Below, piece by piece: positions 1 to 8,828 of a DNA stretch of 64,000 bases. Every line of letters starts with the position of its first letter. Position 1 is the stretch's first letter. The stretch is taken from assembly GCA_900290095.1 (NCBI GenBank), contig OKQS01000002.1:279493-343492 (forward strand). Reading direction: 5' to 3'. The notes below the pieces were generated by a model. The model saw only the letters and a program-made list of their open reading frames with translations, made no database searches and had not been told where the DNA came from. Source of the DNA: Khoudiadiopia massiliensis (lineage in GTDB: Bacteria; Bacillota; Clostridia; Tissierellales; Peptoniphilaceae). The position numbers and the translations under genes were made by a program.

Positions 1-758
1 CTAAGGCCCTGAAAACTTACAAGATGATTGAGACCGGGGACAAGCTGGGCATAGCCATTTCGGGAGGAAAAGACAGCCTCCTTTTGGCCAAGCTATTCCA
101 GGCCTTGGTCCAATACAGCGAGATCCCCTTTGAGGTCGAATTCTTCTCCATGGATCCGGGCTATGCCCCAATAAACAGGGAGCTTTTGGAATTCAACCTG
201 GCCTGGCTGGACATACCGGCAACAATTATAAGGTCGGACATTTTTGCGGTTTCAGACATGGAAGACGTGAAGTCCCCATGCTACCTGTGTGCCCGGATGA
301 GGAGGGGCTTTCTCTACTCGGCAGCAAAGAGCTTCGGCTGCAACAAGCTCTGTTTGGGCCATCACTTCAACGACGCCATAGAAACAATCCTTCTAAATAT
401 TCTATGGGCCGCCAACTACAAGGCCATGATGCCCAAGATAGTTGCCAGAAACTTTGACAATATGGAGCTTTTGAGACCCCTTTACCTGGTCGAGGAAGAT
501 TCCATAATCGCCTGGAGGGACTACATAGGCCTGAAAGCCCTGGATTGCGCCTGTACGGTAACTCAGTCAAAGGAAGGCTCACAGAGAAAGAAGGTCAAGG
601 AGCTCATCAAGGAACTGAAAAAGGACAATCCACGCGTGGACAAGTCCATATTCAAATCGGCACAGAATGTGGCGGTAGATGCCATATTGGGATACATTAA
701 CCACGGTCAACACCATTCATTTTTAGAAACATACGGAGACGATAAATGGGAAGTTTAA
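1..758 (+). CDS. ttcA: TtcA-family tRNA 2-thiocytidine biosynthesis protein (5' end outside window)
   Basis: PP-loop ATPase that in TtcA adenylates cytidine 32 of tRNA so that sulfur can be inserted, using an Fe-S cluster. The PP-loop SGGKDS lies near nt 60-77. A CxxC pair (PCYLC) lies near nt 276-290, and a further Cys pair (DCAC) near nt 543, as expected for the cluster ligands. The frame is open to the window edge and the residues before the first visible ATG (KALKTYK) match the family's conserved N-terminal helix, so ATG 24 is probably internal and the gene begins upstream. It overlaps uppP by 13 nt, which suggests translational coupling. The family is clear; the exact modified nucleoside is inferred. 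Confidence 0.85.
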   Translation, partial: KALKTYKMIETGDKLGIAISGGKDSLLLAKLFQALVQYSEIPFEVEFFSMDPGYAPINRELLEFNLAWLDIPATIIRSDIFAVSDMEDVKSPCYLCARMRRGFLYSAAKSFGCNKLCLGHHFNDAIETILLNILWAANYKAMMPKIVARNFDNMELLRPLYLVEEDSIIAWRDYIGLKALDCACTVTQSKEGSQRKKVKELIKELKKDNPRVDKSIFKSAQNVAVDAILGYINHGQHHSFLETYGDDKWEV

Positions 759-1636
759 TAAATCTTTTTAAAATCACAATACTGTCAATAGTTGAGGGGG
801 TCACGGAGTTTCTGCCCATATCATCAACAGGCCACCTGATCCTGGTAAACGAATTTGTAAAGCTGGAGCCGGAGACCTTTGCCAATGCTTTCAATGTCAT
901 AATCCAGCTGGGGGCCATACTTTCCGTTATCATCCTCTACCGGGATAGGCTCAATCCCTGGTCGGCTTCAAAGATTGCCCACAAGAGGCCGGGCCGCTAT
1001 GAGCATTGGAATTGGCAGACCAAGGCCTATTTCAACATAAACCACGCGGACGAAAGGACCATGAAGCTATGGCTCAAGGTCCTCATAGCCTGCATACCGG
1101 GCGGTGTCTTGGGCCTGCTTTTTGACGACTATATAGATGCAAATTTCACCAACATGCCGGTAGTTACGGCAACCCTTCTAATCTATGGTGTCATCATCGT
1201 AGCTTTGGAAAAGTGGAACGGCAAGAGAAAGAGATTCTTGATTAACACAACCGAGGAGTTGGACTATAGAAGGGCCTTTTTGATAGGGTGCTTCCAGAGC
1301 CTGGCCCTGATCCCCGGAACATCCAGATCAGCTGCAACCATACTCGGAGCCATGCTTTTAGGTACGGGCAGGGTGGCTGCTGCGGAATTCTCCTTTTTCC
1401 TGGCTATCCCGACCATGGTGGGGGCGACCCTCCTTAAAGTCCTCAAGAACTTGGGAGTTTTCACGGGTATGCAGTGGCTCATGATCCTCATCGGCTTCGT
1501 TCTGTCCTTCATTGTCGCCTACATTGTCATCAAGAAATTTATGGACTACATCAAGAAGAATGACTTCACGCTTTTCGGCTACTACAGGATAGGTCTTTCG
1601 GCAATTTTGATTATTTATATGCTTTTGACAATGTGA
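746..1636 (+). CDS. uppP: Undecaprenyl-diphosphatase UppP (BacA family)
   Basis: Integral membrane phosphatase that recycles undecaprenyl pyrophosphate to the monophosphate lipid carrier used for peptidoglycan and wall polymers; overexpression of the family gives bacitracin resistance. Both signatures are visible: EGVTEFLPISSTGH near residues 17-30 and the PGTSRSAAT loop near residues 190-198. Length 296 aa is slightly above the usual 265-280, and the extra residues fall in a charged stretch near residues 72-105. The ATG at 746 has GGAGAC seven nt upstream and lies inside the end of the ttcA-like gene. Confidence 0.95.
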   Translation: MGSLINLFKITILSIVEGVTEFLPISSTGHLILVNEFVKLEPETFANAFNVIIQLGAILSVIILYRDRLNPWSASKIAHKRPGRYEHWNWQTKAYFNINHADERTMKLWLKVLIACIPGGVLGLLFDDYIDANFTNMPVVTATLLIYGVIIVALEKWNGKRKRFLINTTEELDYRRAFLIGCFQSLALIPGTSRSAATILGAMLLGTGRVAAAEFSFFLAIPTMVGATLLKVLKNLGVFTGMQWLMILIGFVLSFIVAYIVIKKFMDYIKKNDFTLFGYYRIGLSAILIIYMLLTM

Positions 1637-1750
1637 TAAAATGTAGGTCAATCCGCTCTTTGCCATGAAGGTGGCGGAGAGGGGCTTACAGAGCTTTATC
1701 TGTTAAAAATAGCTTAAGGACTTTTTATATTATTTTACAAAGGAGTACAT

Positions 1751-3136
1751 ATGGAACCTGGCCAAGCTGACAGTGCCGGCGGAGGCTTATTCGGTCAATT
1801 ATCGGTTATTTTAATTTTAATTTTAATAAATGCTTTTTATGCTGCATCTGAGATGGCCCTTGTATCAGTGGATGGCGGGGACCTCAAGGAGAATGCCCAA
1901 AAAGGGGACAAAAAAGCCAAGCGTATACTTGAGCTTATGGGCGACCCTTCAAGGTTTTTGTCCACCATACAGATCTGCATCACCTTGGCAGGCTTTTTCA
2001 ACTCGGCTTCGGCTGCAACAGGAATTTCCGTGGTAATAGGCCACAAGCTGAGCGCCCTGGGCCTGCCCTCGGCCTACCGCCTGTCAACCGTAGTTTTCAC
2101 AATTATCCTGTCTTTCGTAACCATAGTATTCGGAGAACTTGTGCCAAAGAGGTTGGCCCTGCAGAATCCTGAAAGTTTTTCATATAAGGCGGTGACAATA
2201 CTTTGGTGGTCATCGAAGATCCTCAAACCTTTCGTATCACTCCTTTCCGGTATTACCAACGGAATAATGAGGCTTATAGGAATCGAAGTTTCCGAGAGCG
2301 AGGAGAGGGTGACCATGTCCGACATCAAGTCCATCATTCAGGTGGGCCAGAGCCAGGGCTTGATCAATCCGGTTGAAGAGGAGATGATCAACTCCATCAT
2401 TTCTTTCGATGATAAGACGGCAGAAGAGATCATGACTCCGAGGACGGAGGTCTTTGCCATAGACATCAACGACCCCTATGAAGACTACCTGGATGAACTC
2501 CTCAGTGTCAGGTATTCAAGGATCCCTGTCTATGATGACGACATTGACAACATTATCGGTGTCCTATACATAAAGGACTATCTCCAGGCTGCCTATGAAC
2601 ACAGCTTTGAAGAGGTCAAGATAAAAAACATACTGAGGCCGGCTTACTTTGTTCCCGAGAGAAAGAACATCAACGAGCTTTTCAATGAGATGAGGAAGGA
2701 GAACTTCCACTTTGCCGTGCTTATAGATGAGTATGGGGGCTTCTCGGGCATAGTGACCATGGAAGACCTGATAGAAGAGATTGTCGGTGACATAGACGAC
2801 GAATATGACGATGATGAGCCGGAGATAAAGAAGATAAATTCAAAAACCTGGTATGCCAAGGGGTCCTTGTCGATTAAAGAGCTCAATGCCAATATAGGTT
2901 CCAATATTGATGAGGAAGCGGAAGACTATGACACCCTGGGAGGCCTGCTTTTCTACCTGATGGGCAGGATACCTGAGGATTCTGAAAAACCCTTTATTGA
3001 ATATGAAAACATAGATTTCATGATTGACCAGATAGAGAACAAGAAGATTGTCTGGGTCAGGGTTGAATATGACCATGAAGAGGCTTTGAGGCTTGAAGCT
3101 GAGAGGCTCAACAAGGGAGATAAGGATAACGGATAG
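1751..3136 (+). CDS. CNNM/CorC-HlyC family membrane protein (DUF21, CBS pair, CorC_HlyC domain)
   Basis: Hemolysin-C/CorC-like protein of 461 aa. Order of parts: an N-terminal four-helix DUF21 membrane domain (about residues 15-195), two CBS motifs (about 205-330, including the EEIMTPRTEVFAID segment that typically opens the pair), an acidic linker (DIDDEYDDDEPEI) and a C-terminal CorC_HlyC domain. Members of this family are implicated in Mg2+ or other divalent-cation efflux; the substrate here is not known. The ATG is preceded by AAAGGAG. The 114 nt upstream hold a small hairpin (ACAGA/TCTGT near 1690-1706) but no riboswitch I recognise. Confidence 0.88.
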   Translation: MEPGQADSAGGGLFGQLSVILILILINAFYAASEMALVSVDGGDLKENAQKGDKKAKRILELMGDPSRFLSTIQICITLAGFFNSASAATGISVVIGHKLSALGLPSAYRLSTVVFTIILSFVTIVFGELVPKRLALQNPESFSYKAVTILWWSSKILKPFVSLLSGITNGIMRLIGIEVSESEERVTMSDIKSIIQVGQSQGLINPVEEEMINSIISFDDKTAEEIMTPRTEVFAIDINDPYEDYLDELLSVRYSRIPVYDDDIDNIIGVLYIKDYLQAAYEHSFEEVKIKNILRPAYFVPERKNINELFNEMRKENFHFAVLIDEYGGFSGIVTMEDLIEEIVGDIDDEYDDDEPEIKKINSKTWYAKGSLSIKELNANIGSNIDEEAEDYDTLGGLLFYLMGRIPEDSEKPFIEYENIDFMIDQIENKKIVWVRVEYDHEEALRLEAERLNKGDKDNG

Positions 3137-3140
3137 GACA

Positions 3141-4319
3141 ATGGACGAGGAAAAGCTGGAAAAAGATCTTAAAGTAACAAAAGAAGCCGGCGGGATAACA
3201 GAAAGTGGCGGGGAGAAGGCTGAAAAAGAGCTTTACTTCAATCCGGCTATAGTCTCGAGCCTGCTTGCGCTTGTTCTTCTTGTTGTGTCAATTTTTCTTT
3301 TCGGCATAAAGAGGGGGTCCGGCCGGGATATTTCTTTCTCGCCCAATTGGACCAACTGTATCCTGAACGGCAATATCCTATATTATAAAGAAGGCAAGTA
3401 CTTTTATGCCCTGGACGGCAAGAGGGAGGTCTATAAGTTGGACCTGCCTGATGACCAGGCCAAGATTGCCTATTCATATGATGGGCTCTTTATCAGGGCC
3501 ACTGACGGGACTCTTTTATACTACGACCTGCCCAGTGGTCAGAAGCTGGCTGAAAAACAGATGTCCGATGGGGACTTCATCGCTTGCATGTCGGACGAAA
3601 GCAAGGTCCTGGCCAAGTCCGATCGCCTGATGGTCTTGGACAACAAGCTTAACATAGACAAGGTCATAGGGACTTCGGGCAAGCCTATTATGGCCGACCG
3701 GGTCGCCAACGGCCTCATTGTGATCTCTCAAGGTTCTAAAAAAGAGTTCACTGAAGAGGGGGGTGTCCAATGGGATCCGGGCATAGCTCCGCCGCCAAAG
3801 GAAGATTTTGACCGTCAGATATTGGAGATCTTCAACAATAAGGACCTCCTTTTGAAGCTGCCCTTGAATGAAAAGGTCCTGGGCGTAAAGTCTTTGGGTG
3901 ACAAGTATATGGTCCTAATGGAAGATCGGCTCCTGGTTTTTGACGGGGAGAAGATCTCAGCATCCACTCCCTTATCGGGGATCAAGGCTTGGAAGCTTGA
4001 TGACCAAAGCTACATATTGACCGGGCGGGAGCTCTTGAAGGTCAGCACGGGTGGCCGAGTCACAAGGACCGACCTCCCATTTGAGTGCGATTTTTTGGCC
4101 GTCTCGGACACGGCGGCTTATTGCATTGGGGAATTTGGCGCCTTAAGGATTGTCGAGGGCAAAAAGGCCAACAGCTATGAAGATCTTGATATCAAGCCCC
4201 TGGCGGGCGTAAAAAATCCGATTGTTGATAATTTGGACGGAAGCCCCGCCCTCGTAAGTGCAGGGGGTTTCGTATTTTTGGATTCAGTCAAGTCTGACAA
4301 GGCCGGTACTAAGAAGTGA
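3141..4319 (+). CDS. DUF5711-like single-pass membrane protein
   Basis: Protein of 392 aa with a charged cytoplasmic start, one transmembrane helix (about residues 36-56) and a long extracytoplasmic region. That region contains repeated short beta-strand segments of the form DGKREVYKLDL, DGTLLYYDL and EDRLLVFDG, which suggest a beta-propeller. The architecture resembles DUF5711 proteins of clostridia, whose function is unknown. An ATG at 3093 is also in frame but lies deep in the preceding gene; ATG 3141 gives a 4-nt gap and a natural MDEEKLEK start. The ribosome site is weak, so translation may be coupled to the CorC-like gene. Assignment to DUF5711 is by resemblance only. Confidence 0.65.
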   Translation: MDEEKLEKDLKVTKEAGGITESGGEKAEKELYFNPAIVSSLLALVLLVVSIFLFGIKRGSGRDISFSPNWTNCILNGNILYYKEGKYFYALDGKREVYKLDLPDDQAKIAYSYDGLFIRATDGTLLYYDLPSGQKLAEKQMSDGDFIACMSDESKVLAKSDRLMVLDNKLNIDKVIGTSGKPIMADRVANGLIVISQGSKKEFTEEGGVQWDPGIAPPPKEDFDRQILEIFNNKDLLLKLPLNEKVLGVKSLGDKYMVLMEDRLLVFDGEKISASTPLSGIKAWKLDDQSYILTGRELLKVSTGGRVTRTDLPFECDFLAVSDTAAYCIGEFGALRIVEGKKANSYEDLDIKPLAGVKNPIVDNLDGSPALVSAGGFVFLDSVKSDKAGTKK

Positions 4320-4385
4320 GGGGCTGTCGGCAAGCCACATGGTCGGTTTGCCGGAAGGCGGTTTTAAGCAAGGGAGGTCCGGGAT

Positions 4386-5231
4386 ATGGAAGCTCATATC
4401 ATTGAGAAAATCTTAAGTGAAAGGTTCAACTTTCCCGATTGGGCAATCATTTGCGTCCTGATCATCCTGATCATCATCCTGTGCAAAATATCAATAAAGA
4501 TACTATCCCTTCTCATTGACAAGTTTTTCAGCAGGCACACGGGCCTTGGCCAATCAGCAAGACTTGAGACGGTCAGGGGGGCCCTTTTCAATTCCTTACG
4601 CATCCTGATTATTTTTCTGGCCCTGATGAACATACTTGAGCTCTTCGGAATAAACACCGGATCGGTCCTGGCGGCGGCCGGGATAGGTGGAATTGCCATA
4701 GCCTTCGGTTCCCAAAAGGTTATTGCCGATATATTTTCCGGCTTCTTTCTCCTCGTTGACAATGACATGAATGTGGGAGATTGGGTGGTTCTGGGCAATC
4801 TTGAAGGTCGGGTTGTATCGATCGGGGTCAGGCATACCAAGCTCAAGGCCTATTCCGAGGCCGAATACATAATCCCGAATTCTGAGATTAAGACAATAAT
4901 AAACCACGGCCAAAGTCCGGCCCAAATTCAGGCCGACATAGTCATAGAGCTTTCCGGATCCTTTGACCTGGAAAAGGCTATCGAAGCGACCGACAAGGCC
5001 ATTGATGCTGTCTATGCTGACCAAGCCGAGCTCTTCGCTGAAAGACCCAAATACCTGGGCCTTGATAAGTTGGGACCCTATTCCTATCTGATGCATTTTT
5101 CCCTGAGGTCCGTTATGGGCAATCAATACCGGGCCCAGAGGGCAATGAGGGAGGAATGCCTGAGGGTTTTGCAGGAAGAGGGGGCCTATGAGGCCTCTGA
5201 TGGTCCAAGGGTTATAGATCCAAATAGTTGA
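4386..5231 (+). CDS. Small-conductance mechanosensitive channel, MscS family
   Basis: Membrane channel that opens under membrane tension and releases solutes on osmotic downshock. The 281-aa protein has two or three transmembrane helices, then the MscS pore helix and beta domain, recognisable in the block GIGGIAIAFGSQKVIADIFSG (about residues 97-117) and in the following segment VGDWVVLGNLEGRVVSIGVRH. The cytoplasmic C-terminal domain is complete. GGGAGG lies ten nt before the ATG. Together with the DUF951 gene 10 nt downstream it forms a pair common in Firmicutes, so the two are likely cotranscribed. Confidence 0.93.
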   Translation: MEAHIIEKILSERFNFPDWAIICVLIILIIILCKISIKILSLLIDKFFSRHTGLGQSARLETVRGALFNSLRILIIFLALMNILELFGINTGSVLAAAGIGGIAIAFGSQKVIADIFSGFFLLVDNDMNVGDWVVLGNLEGRVVSIGVRHTKLKAYSEAEYIIPNSEIKTIINHGQSPAQIQADIVIELSGSFDLEKAIEATDKAIDAVYADQAELFAERPKYLGLDKLGPYSYLMHFSLRSVMGNQYRAQRAMREECLRVLQEEGAYEASDGPRVIDPNS

Positions 5232-5241
5232 GGATTAGATT

Positions 5242-5478
5242 ATGGTTAAGTATAGAGTCGGGGACCTGGTTATGCTTAAGAAGGGCCATCCCTGCGGAAA
5301 CAATGAGTGGATCATAAAAAGGACCGGGGTTGAAATCAAGCTGGAATGCAGCGCCTGCGGCCGGATGGTCTTGATGAAGCGCACCGACTTTCACAAGTGG
5401 CTGCGTAAAATAAAGAACGAGGATGGCAAGTTTGTCTCCATAGTTAACTTTGAAAGGGCCCCCGAGAGGGAGGGCTGA
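5242..5478 (+). CDS. DUF951 domain-containing small protein
   Basis: 78-aa protein matching the DUF951 pattern of Firmicutes: an N-terminal YRVGDLVMLKKGHPCG segment, a basic-acidic middle, and a CSACGR motif followed by LMKRTDFHKWLRK. The spaced cysteines (HPCG and CSACG) suggest metal binding. Function is unknown; proteins of this family are often next to mscS or near chromosome-partitioning genes. It is separated from mscS by 10 nt and is probably the last gene of the operon, since an array of palindromes starts 55 nt after its stop. Confidence 0.85.
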   Translation: MVKYRVGDLVMLKKGHPCGNNEWIIKRTGVEIKLECSACGRMVLMKRTDFHKWLRKIKNEDGKFVSIVNFERAPEREG

Positions 5479-5532
5479 TCGGACCGTCCGGGATGGCGCT
5501 GTGTTGGGGCGGCCCGGGATCATAGAGAAAAA

Positions 5533-6118
5533 TAGAGGGGGTTTGGCGAAAATGCCAAACCCCTTCTACTATGTTTGGCCCTTGAATCATGGGGGTCCGG
5601 CTAAAGGTGGACCATCCCCATGACTCGAGCCGGCCCGAAAATCAGGGGGAAAGGCCAAAAAGCGGGCCACCCCATTGACACAAGGCGGCCTGGAAATCAG
5701 GGGGGTCCGGCCAAATATGGACCATCCCCATGACCTGAGCCGGATCAAAAATCATGGGGATTCGGTTAAATGTGGACTATCCCCATGACTCAGTCAATCT
5801 GTAAAATCAATGGGGTTGAGCGAAAAGCGGAGAACCCCTTTGAGTCCAGCCGGCCCGGCGATCATGGGGATTCAGCAAAACGTGGACTACCCCATTGAAA
5901 AAGATCGGCTAGGCAATCATGGGGAAAAGCCCAAAACTGGACAAGCCCTCTGAAAAAGCTTGAGCCGACGATCATGGGGAGAGGCCGAAATGCGGGAAAC
6001 CCCCTGACTCTATCCGGCGATAGTGTCAGTTTGCCGAAAAGGGCAAACCAACACTACTAAAAGCAAAAAAAGAAGGATTGGAGGATAACCGACCGTTACA
6101 GGATCGGCCGTCCTCCAA
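5533..6118. repeat. Palindrome array A (about 11 units)
   Basis: Tandem array between convergent genes. The first unit (5533-5571) is a hairpin with arms GGGGTTTGGC/GCCAAACCCC. Units two to nine follow every 54-55 bp and have the form ATCATGGGG, a 20-nt loop, then CCCCATGA, joined by linkers such as CTCGAGCCGGCCC. Unit ten (6020-6057) changes stem to TAGTGT/ACACTA with an inner GTTTGCC/GGGCAAAC. The last (6077-6118) has arms TTGGAGGA/TCCTCCAA. Loops mostly contain a GGCNAAAA or GCGAAAA core. Three consecutive units at about 5694-5850 have the same order and near-identical linkers as units of arrays C and D. No reading frame here is convincing. Confidence 0.85.
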
Positions 6119-6156
6119 CCCATTTATGGCGGAGTCTGAAATTTTCAACAAAGGCC

Positions 6157-6315
6157 TGACCCCAAGGCCCCACAGGCCCCGAGGTCTGGCGCTCAAAAGG
6201 CCGATCACGCAGGACCCTAAGGCCCAACAGACCCACAGGCCCCGAGGCCCGGCGCCAAAAAGGCCGACCCCAAGGATTAAACCCCAAAGGCCTGACCCCC
6301 AAGGCCCGAAGCCGC
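6157..6315. repeat. GC-rich short direct repeats downstream of the PfkB-like gene
   Basis: A stretch of degenerate repeats of AGGCCCCACAGGCCCCGAGG and shorter AAGGCCC-type units, for example two copies of ACAGGCCCCGAGG near 6171 and 6236. Open frames run through it on both strands, but they are proline-rich and lack a credible start, so I treat it as non-coding. It lies immediately 3' of the minus-strand sugar kinase gene and could have arisen by slippage, like the low-complexity tails seen inside several genes of this window. Confidence 0.5.
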
Positions 6316-7236
6316 TTAATTCAAAGGAACCACAAGGTCCCGCTCCTGTTCCGCGTGGATGGAGGGGAGGTTAGGGAGGGCCTTCTCCTTGTAGGTGGCA
6401 TTGGAAACGGCCTGGGCTGAAGAAAAGGCGGCCTCGGGATCGTTGAGCCTCATGTAGTCGCTGACAAAGCCGGCAACTAGGGCTATTCCGGTATAGGTCT
6501 CAGAAACGATTTTACCATCCGGTCCCTTGGATCTGAAAGCCCTCTTATCTTTGGTAAGGAAGATTGAACCGTCAAGACCAAGGTTGACAAGGACATTTTG
6601 AGCCCCCATATCCAAGCATTGGATAGCGCCGCCAATTATTTCCTTCTCACTCCTAAAATCCTCTTCCAACATATCGGAGAGATCTTTAAGGGTGGGGGTG
6701 ATCAGGAGGGGCTTTTTATGCAGGACATCTATGAGGAATTCCTTTGAAATGATGGGCAGGAACTGGGCCCCGTTCACCAGGGCAATCTCAATCATCCTGT
6801 TATAAACATCCGAAGACATGCTTCCCGGCAGGGAGCCTGCGATGATGAGGAAGTCCCCCTCCCTTATCCTCGACAGATAATACATGAGGGTGTTAATCTC
6901 ATTGATGCTTATGTCGGCACCCTTGCCGAGGATCCTGGTTTCTGTGGATCCGTCAAATATGGACAGGTTGATCCTGGTGTTCTGGGCCGTGTGGACAAAA
7001 TTATGGGCAACACCCTCACTTGTGAGGGCCTCCTCTATAAACTCACCGGTCTTTCCGCCGACAAAACCCGTCGCCGTCGAAGGAATGTCCAGAAGGTTGA
7101 GCATGCGGGATATGTTTATGGCCCTGCCACCGGCATTCATGGTATCCGAGGTTGAGTAATTGGTTCTTCCTGCTTTGAGGGAATCCACGCTGGAGAGAAA
7201 GTCCAGGGAAGGATTCAGGGTTACGGTATAGATCAT
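6316..7236 (-). CDS. PfkB/1-phosphofructokinase-like protein with degenerate active site
   Basis: 306-aa ribokinase-fold protein of the 1-phosphofructokinase/tagatose-6-phosphate kinase branch. The N-terminal signature is intact (YTVTLNPSLD, then NAGGRAINISRML). The second signature is not: where kinases have the GAGD anion-hole and catalytic Asp, this protein reads YTGIA (about residues 248-252), with Ile at the Asp position. The KPN-type motif reads LLITPTL, and the usual SLG of the nucleotide site is NLG. The frame is otherwise undamaged and full length, so this looks like a conserved pseudoenzyme or a kinase with altered chemistry rather than a decaying gene. The ATG is preceded by an AGAGAG-type site. 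No fructose PTS gene is adjacent. Confidence 0.75.
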   Translation of the reverse strand: MIYTVTLNPSLDFLSSVDSLKAGRTNYSTSDTMNAGGRAINISRMLNLLDIPSTATGFVGGKTGEFIEEALTSEGVAHNFVHTAQNTRINLSIFDGSTETRILGKGADISINEINTLMYYLSRIREGDFLIIAGSLPGSMSSDVYNRMIEIALVNGAQFLPIISKEFLIDVLHKKPLLITPTLKDLSDMLEEDFRSEKEIIGGAIQCLDMGAQNVLVNLGLDGSIFLTKDKRAFRSKGPDGKIVSETYTGIALVAGFVSDYMRLNDPEAAFSSAQAVSNATYKEKALPNLPSIHAEQERDLVVPLN

Positions 7237-7381
7237 ATTAAACTCTCTTTCATTAGCACTCTCTTTAGCTGTCTCTTAGCACTCTCTTACATTAGCAAAA
7301 TTTAAAGCGCTTAACTAAAAATATAATACATTTTTTAACTATTATACCAGCAAAGTCCCCTTCTTTTATACCGACATTCTT

Positions 7382-8659
7382 TTATATCGACAGAGCCTCT
7401 TCCTTTCTGTCCTCGTTCAAGGAAACAAAATTGTTTATGGGCATGGTCACCCTGTTATTGTCAAAATTCGTGGCATTATAGTTATATATATTGGCAAAGC
7501 GGCAGGAAGAGGGACCGTATTTTATTCTCAAGTCCACCATGGCGGCACTCAAGCGCTCCCTTTTTTCATGCCTCACATAATCAGGAAGAAATGAGGGCTG
7601 ACAATGCTTTGAGGCCTTAACGAGTTTTTCGGCCCTTAAGGTCATGGCCCGGACCGGCTCATGGCAAGATCCCATGGCTATGTAAATATCCATGGCCCTT
7701 TCCGAAATTTCGCCAGCATTTTGGCAGGGGAAATCCAGGCCCAGGCTCATGTTTCGGCTGATGAGGTAGGTGTCACGGACAGACAGGTTTATGGCCCCGG
7801 CAAGGAAGCCCTTTTCGCTCAGCCTCCTTTCCACCTCTTCGGATATGCGGAGCAGGGATTCCGACACCTCCTCAAGTCCCAAGAGATCGTGGTTGAAGGT
7901 GGATCCGCAGCCTATTGACTTTATGGGAGGCCTATATTTGTAAAAGGCGACCGGACAGGAGTCCCTTCCATTGGCAGCCTCATATAGGCGGAGGCCGTTT
8001 ATGCCCAAAAGCTTTTTTATAAAAAGAGGCTCGGACAGGGCTAAATCGCCAATTGTCTCTATCCCGTAGCGGTTCAGCTTGGACCGGGTCTTGGGGCCGC
8101 AAAAAAGCAGGCTTTCAACCGGGAGGGGCCAGGCAATTTCCCTGTAGTTTGTGGAGTCTATGAGGGTTTGGCAATCGGGCTTTTTGTAGTCGCTCCCAAG
8201 CTTTGCGAAGATCTTATTGTCGCTGATGCCCACGGAAATGCTGATCCCGAGCTCATCTCTGAAGCGAGAGCGAAGCCTTTGGGCCACTTTTTCGGCAGGA
8301 CCATAATTCTTTTCGCTTCCGCTTATATCTATCCAGCACTCGTCAATGCCGAAGGGCTCAACCTGGGGGCTGTATTCAAGATAAATGTAATGAGCCAATC
8401 TGGAAAACTCCAGATAGCAGGAAAAATCCGCCGGCACCTCTATCAGGCCGGGGCAGGCTTGACGGGCCTGCCAGAGGACCTGGCCGGTCTTGACCCCCAT
8501 CTTTTTGGCTTCCGGAGACTTAGCCAGAACAATGCCGTTCCTGTCTTTTTCCGAACCGCAGACCGCTATGGGCCGCCCCTTTAATTCCGGGTGCCGGGCC
8601 TGTTCGATGGAAGCATAGCAGCTGTTCATATCGCAGTGGAGAATATTTCTTTTTCGCAT
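7382..8659 (-). CDS. Y-family translesion DNA polymerase (DinB/UmuC-like)
   Basis: 425-aa polymerase that copies past damaged bases. The N-terminal palm starts with ILHCDMNSCYASIE (first catalytic Asp) and has the second catalytic block FGIDECWIDISG, followed by the SVGISDNKIFAKLGSDYKKP thumb-proximal region typical of the family. The little-finger domain occupies the C-terminal 120 residues. I chose ATG 8659 because GAGGAGG precedes it by seven nt; the frame stays open upstream to 8923, but that extension would overlap the divergent regulator and shows no family similarity. The divergent XRE/ImmA pair suggests damage-responsive control, as for UmuC-type genes on mobile elements (inference). 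Confidence 0.9.
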   Translation of the reverse strand: MRKRNILHCDMNSCYASIEQARHPELKGRPIAVCGSEKDRNGIVLAKSPEAKKMGVKTGQVLWQARQACPGLIEVPADFSCYLEFSRLAHYIYLEYSPQVEPFGIDECWIDISGSEKNYGPAEKVAQRLRSRFRDELGISISVGISDNKIFAKLGSDYKKPDCQTLIDSTNYREIAWPLPVESLLFCGPKTRSKLNRYGIETIGDLALSEPLFIKKLLGINGLRLYEAANGRDSCPVAFYKYRPPIKSIGCGSTFNHDLLGLEEVSESLLRISEEVERRLSEKGFLAGAINLSVRDTYLISRNMSLGLDFPCQNAGEISERAMDIYIAMGSCHEPVRAMTLRAEKLVKASKHCQPSFLPDYVRHEKRERLSAAMVDLRIKYGPSSCRFANIYNYNATNFDNNRVTMPINNFVSLNEDRKEEALSI

Positions 8660-8709
8660 TTTAAGCCTCCTCAGCTTGACGAGCCCCATCTCAAGTAATA
8701 GAATTAACA

Positions 8710-8785
8710 GGAAGATAAACTTCCGATTAAGAAGATTATAAGAAGAATAAATTCCTGTGTCAAGAAAAATAGGAAGAAATTCTTC
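8710..8785. promoter_or_regulatory. Candidate operators between the Y-polymerase and XRE genes
   Basis: The 169-nt divergent intergenic region holds two related inverted repeats: GGAAGATAAACTTCC at 8710-8724 and GAAGAAATTCTTC at 8773-8785. A third, weaker relative on the minus strand reads AGGAATTTATTCTTCT near 8741-8756. Sites of this size and AT-rich centre suit a dimeric XRE repressor such as the one encoded at 8829. That this repressor controls both flanking genes is inference. Confidence 0.45.
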
Positions 8786-8828
8786 GCATATAGGCAGGGC
8801 CATGTGAAGGTTACTTGGGAGGAACATT

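Noticed and set aside
1637..1750. Metal riboswitch before the CorC-like gene
   Set aside because: Only small weak hairpins are visible and none of the conserved cores of the M-box, yybP-ykoY or NiCo families can be read.
5533..6060. CATGGGG hairpins as a series of rho-independent terminators
   Set aside because: No unit is followed by a T run, and tandem copies of up to ten exceed any need for termination; a contribution to 3' ends cannot be excluded.
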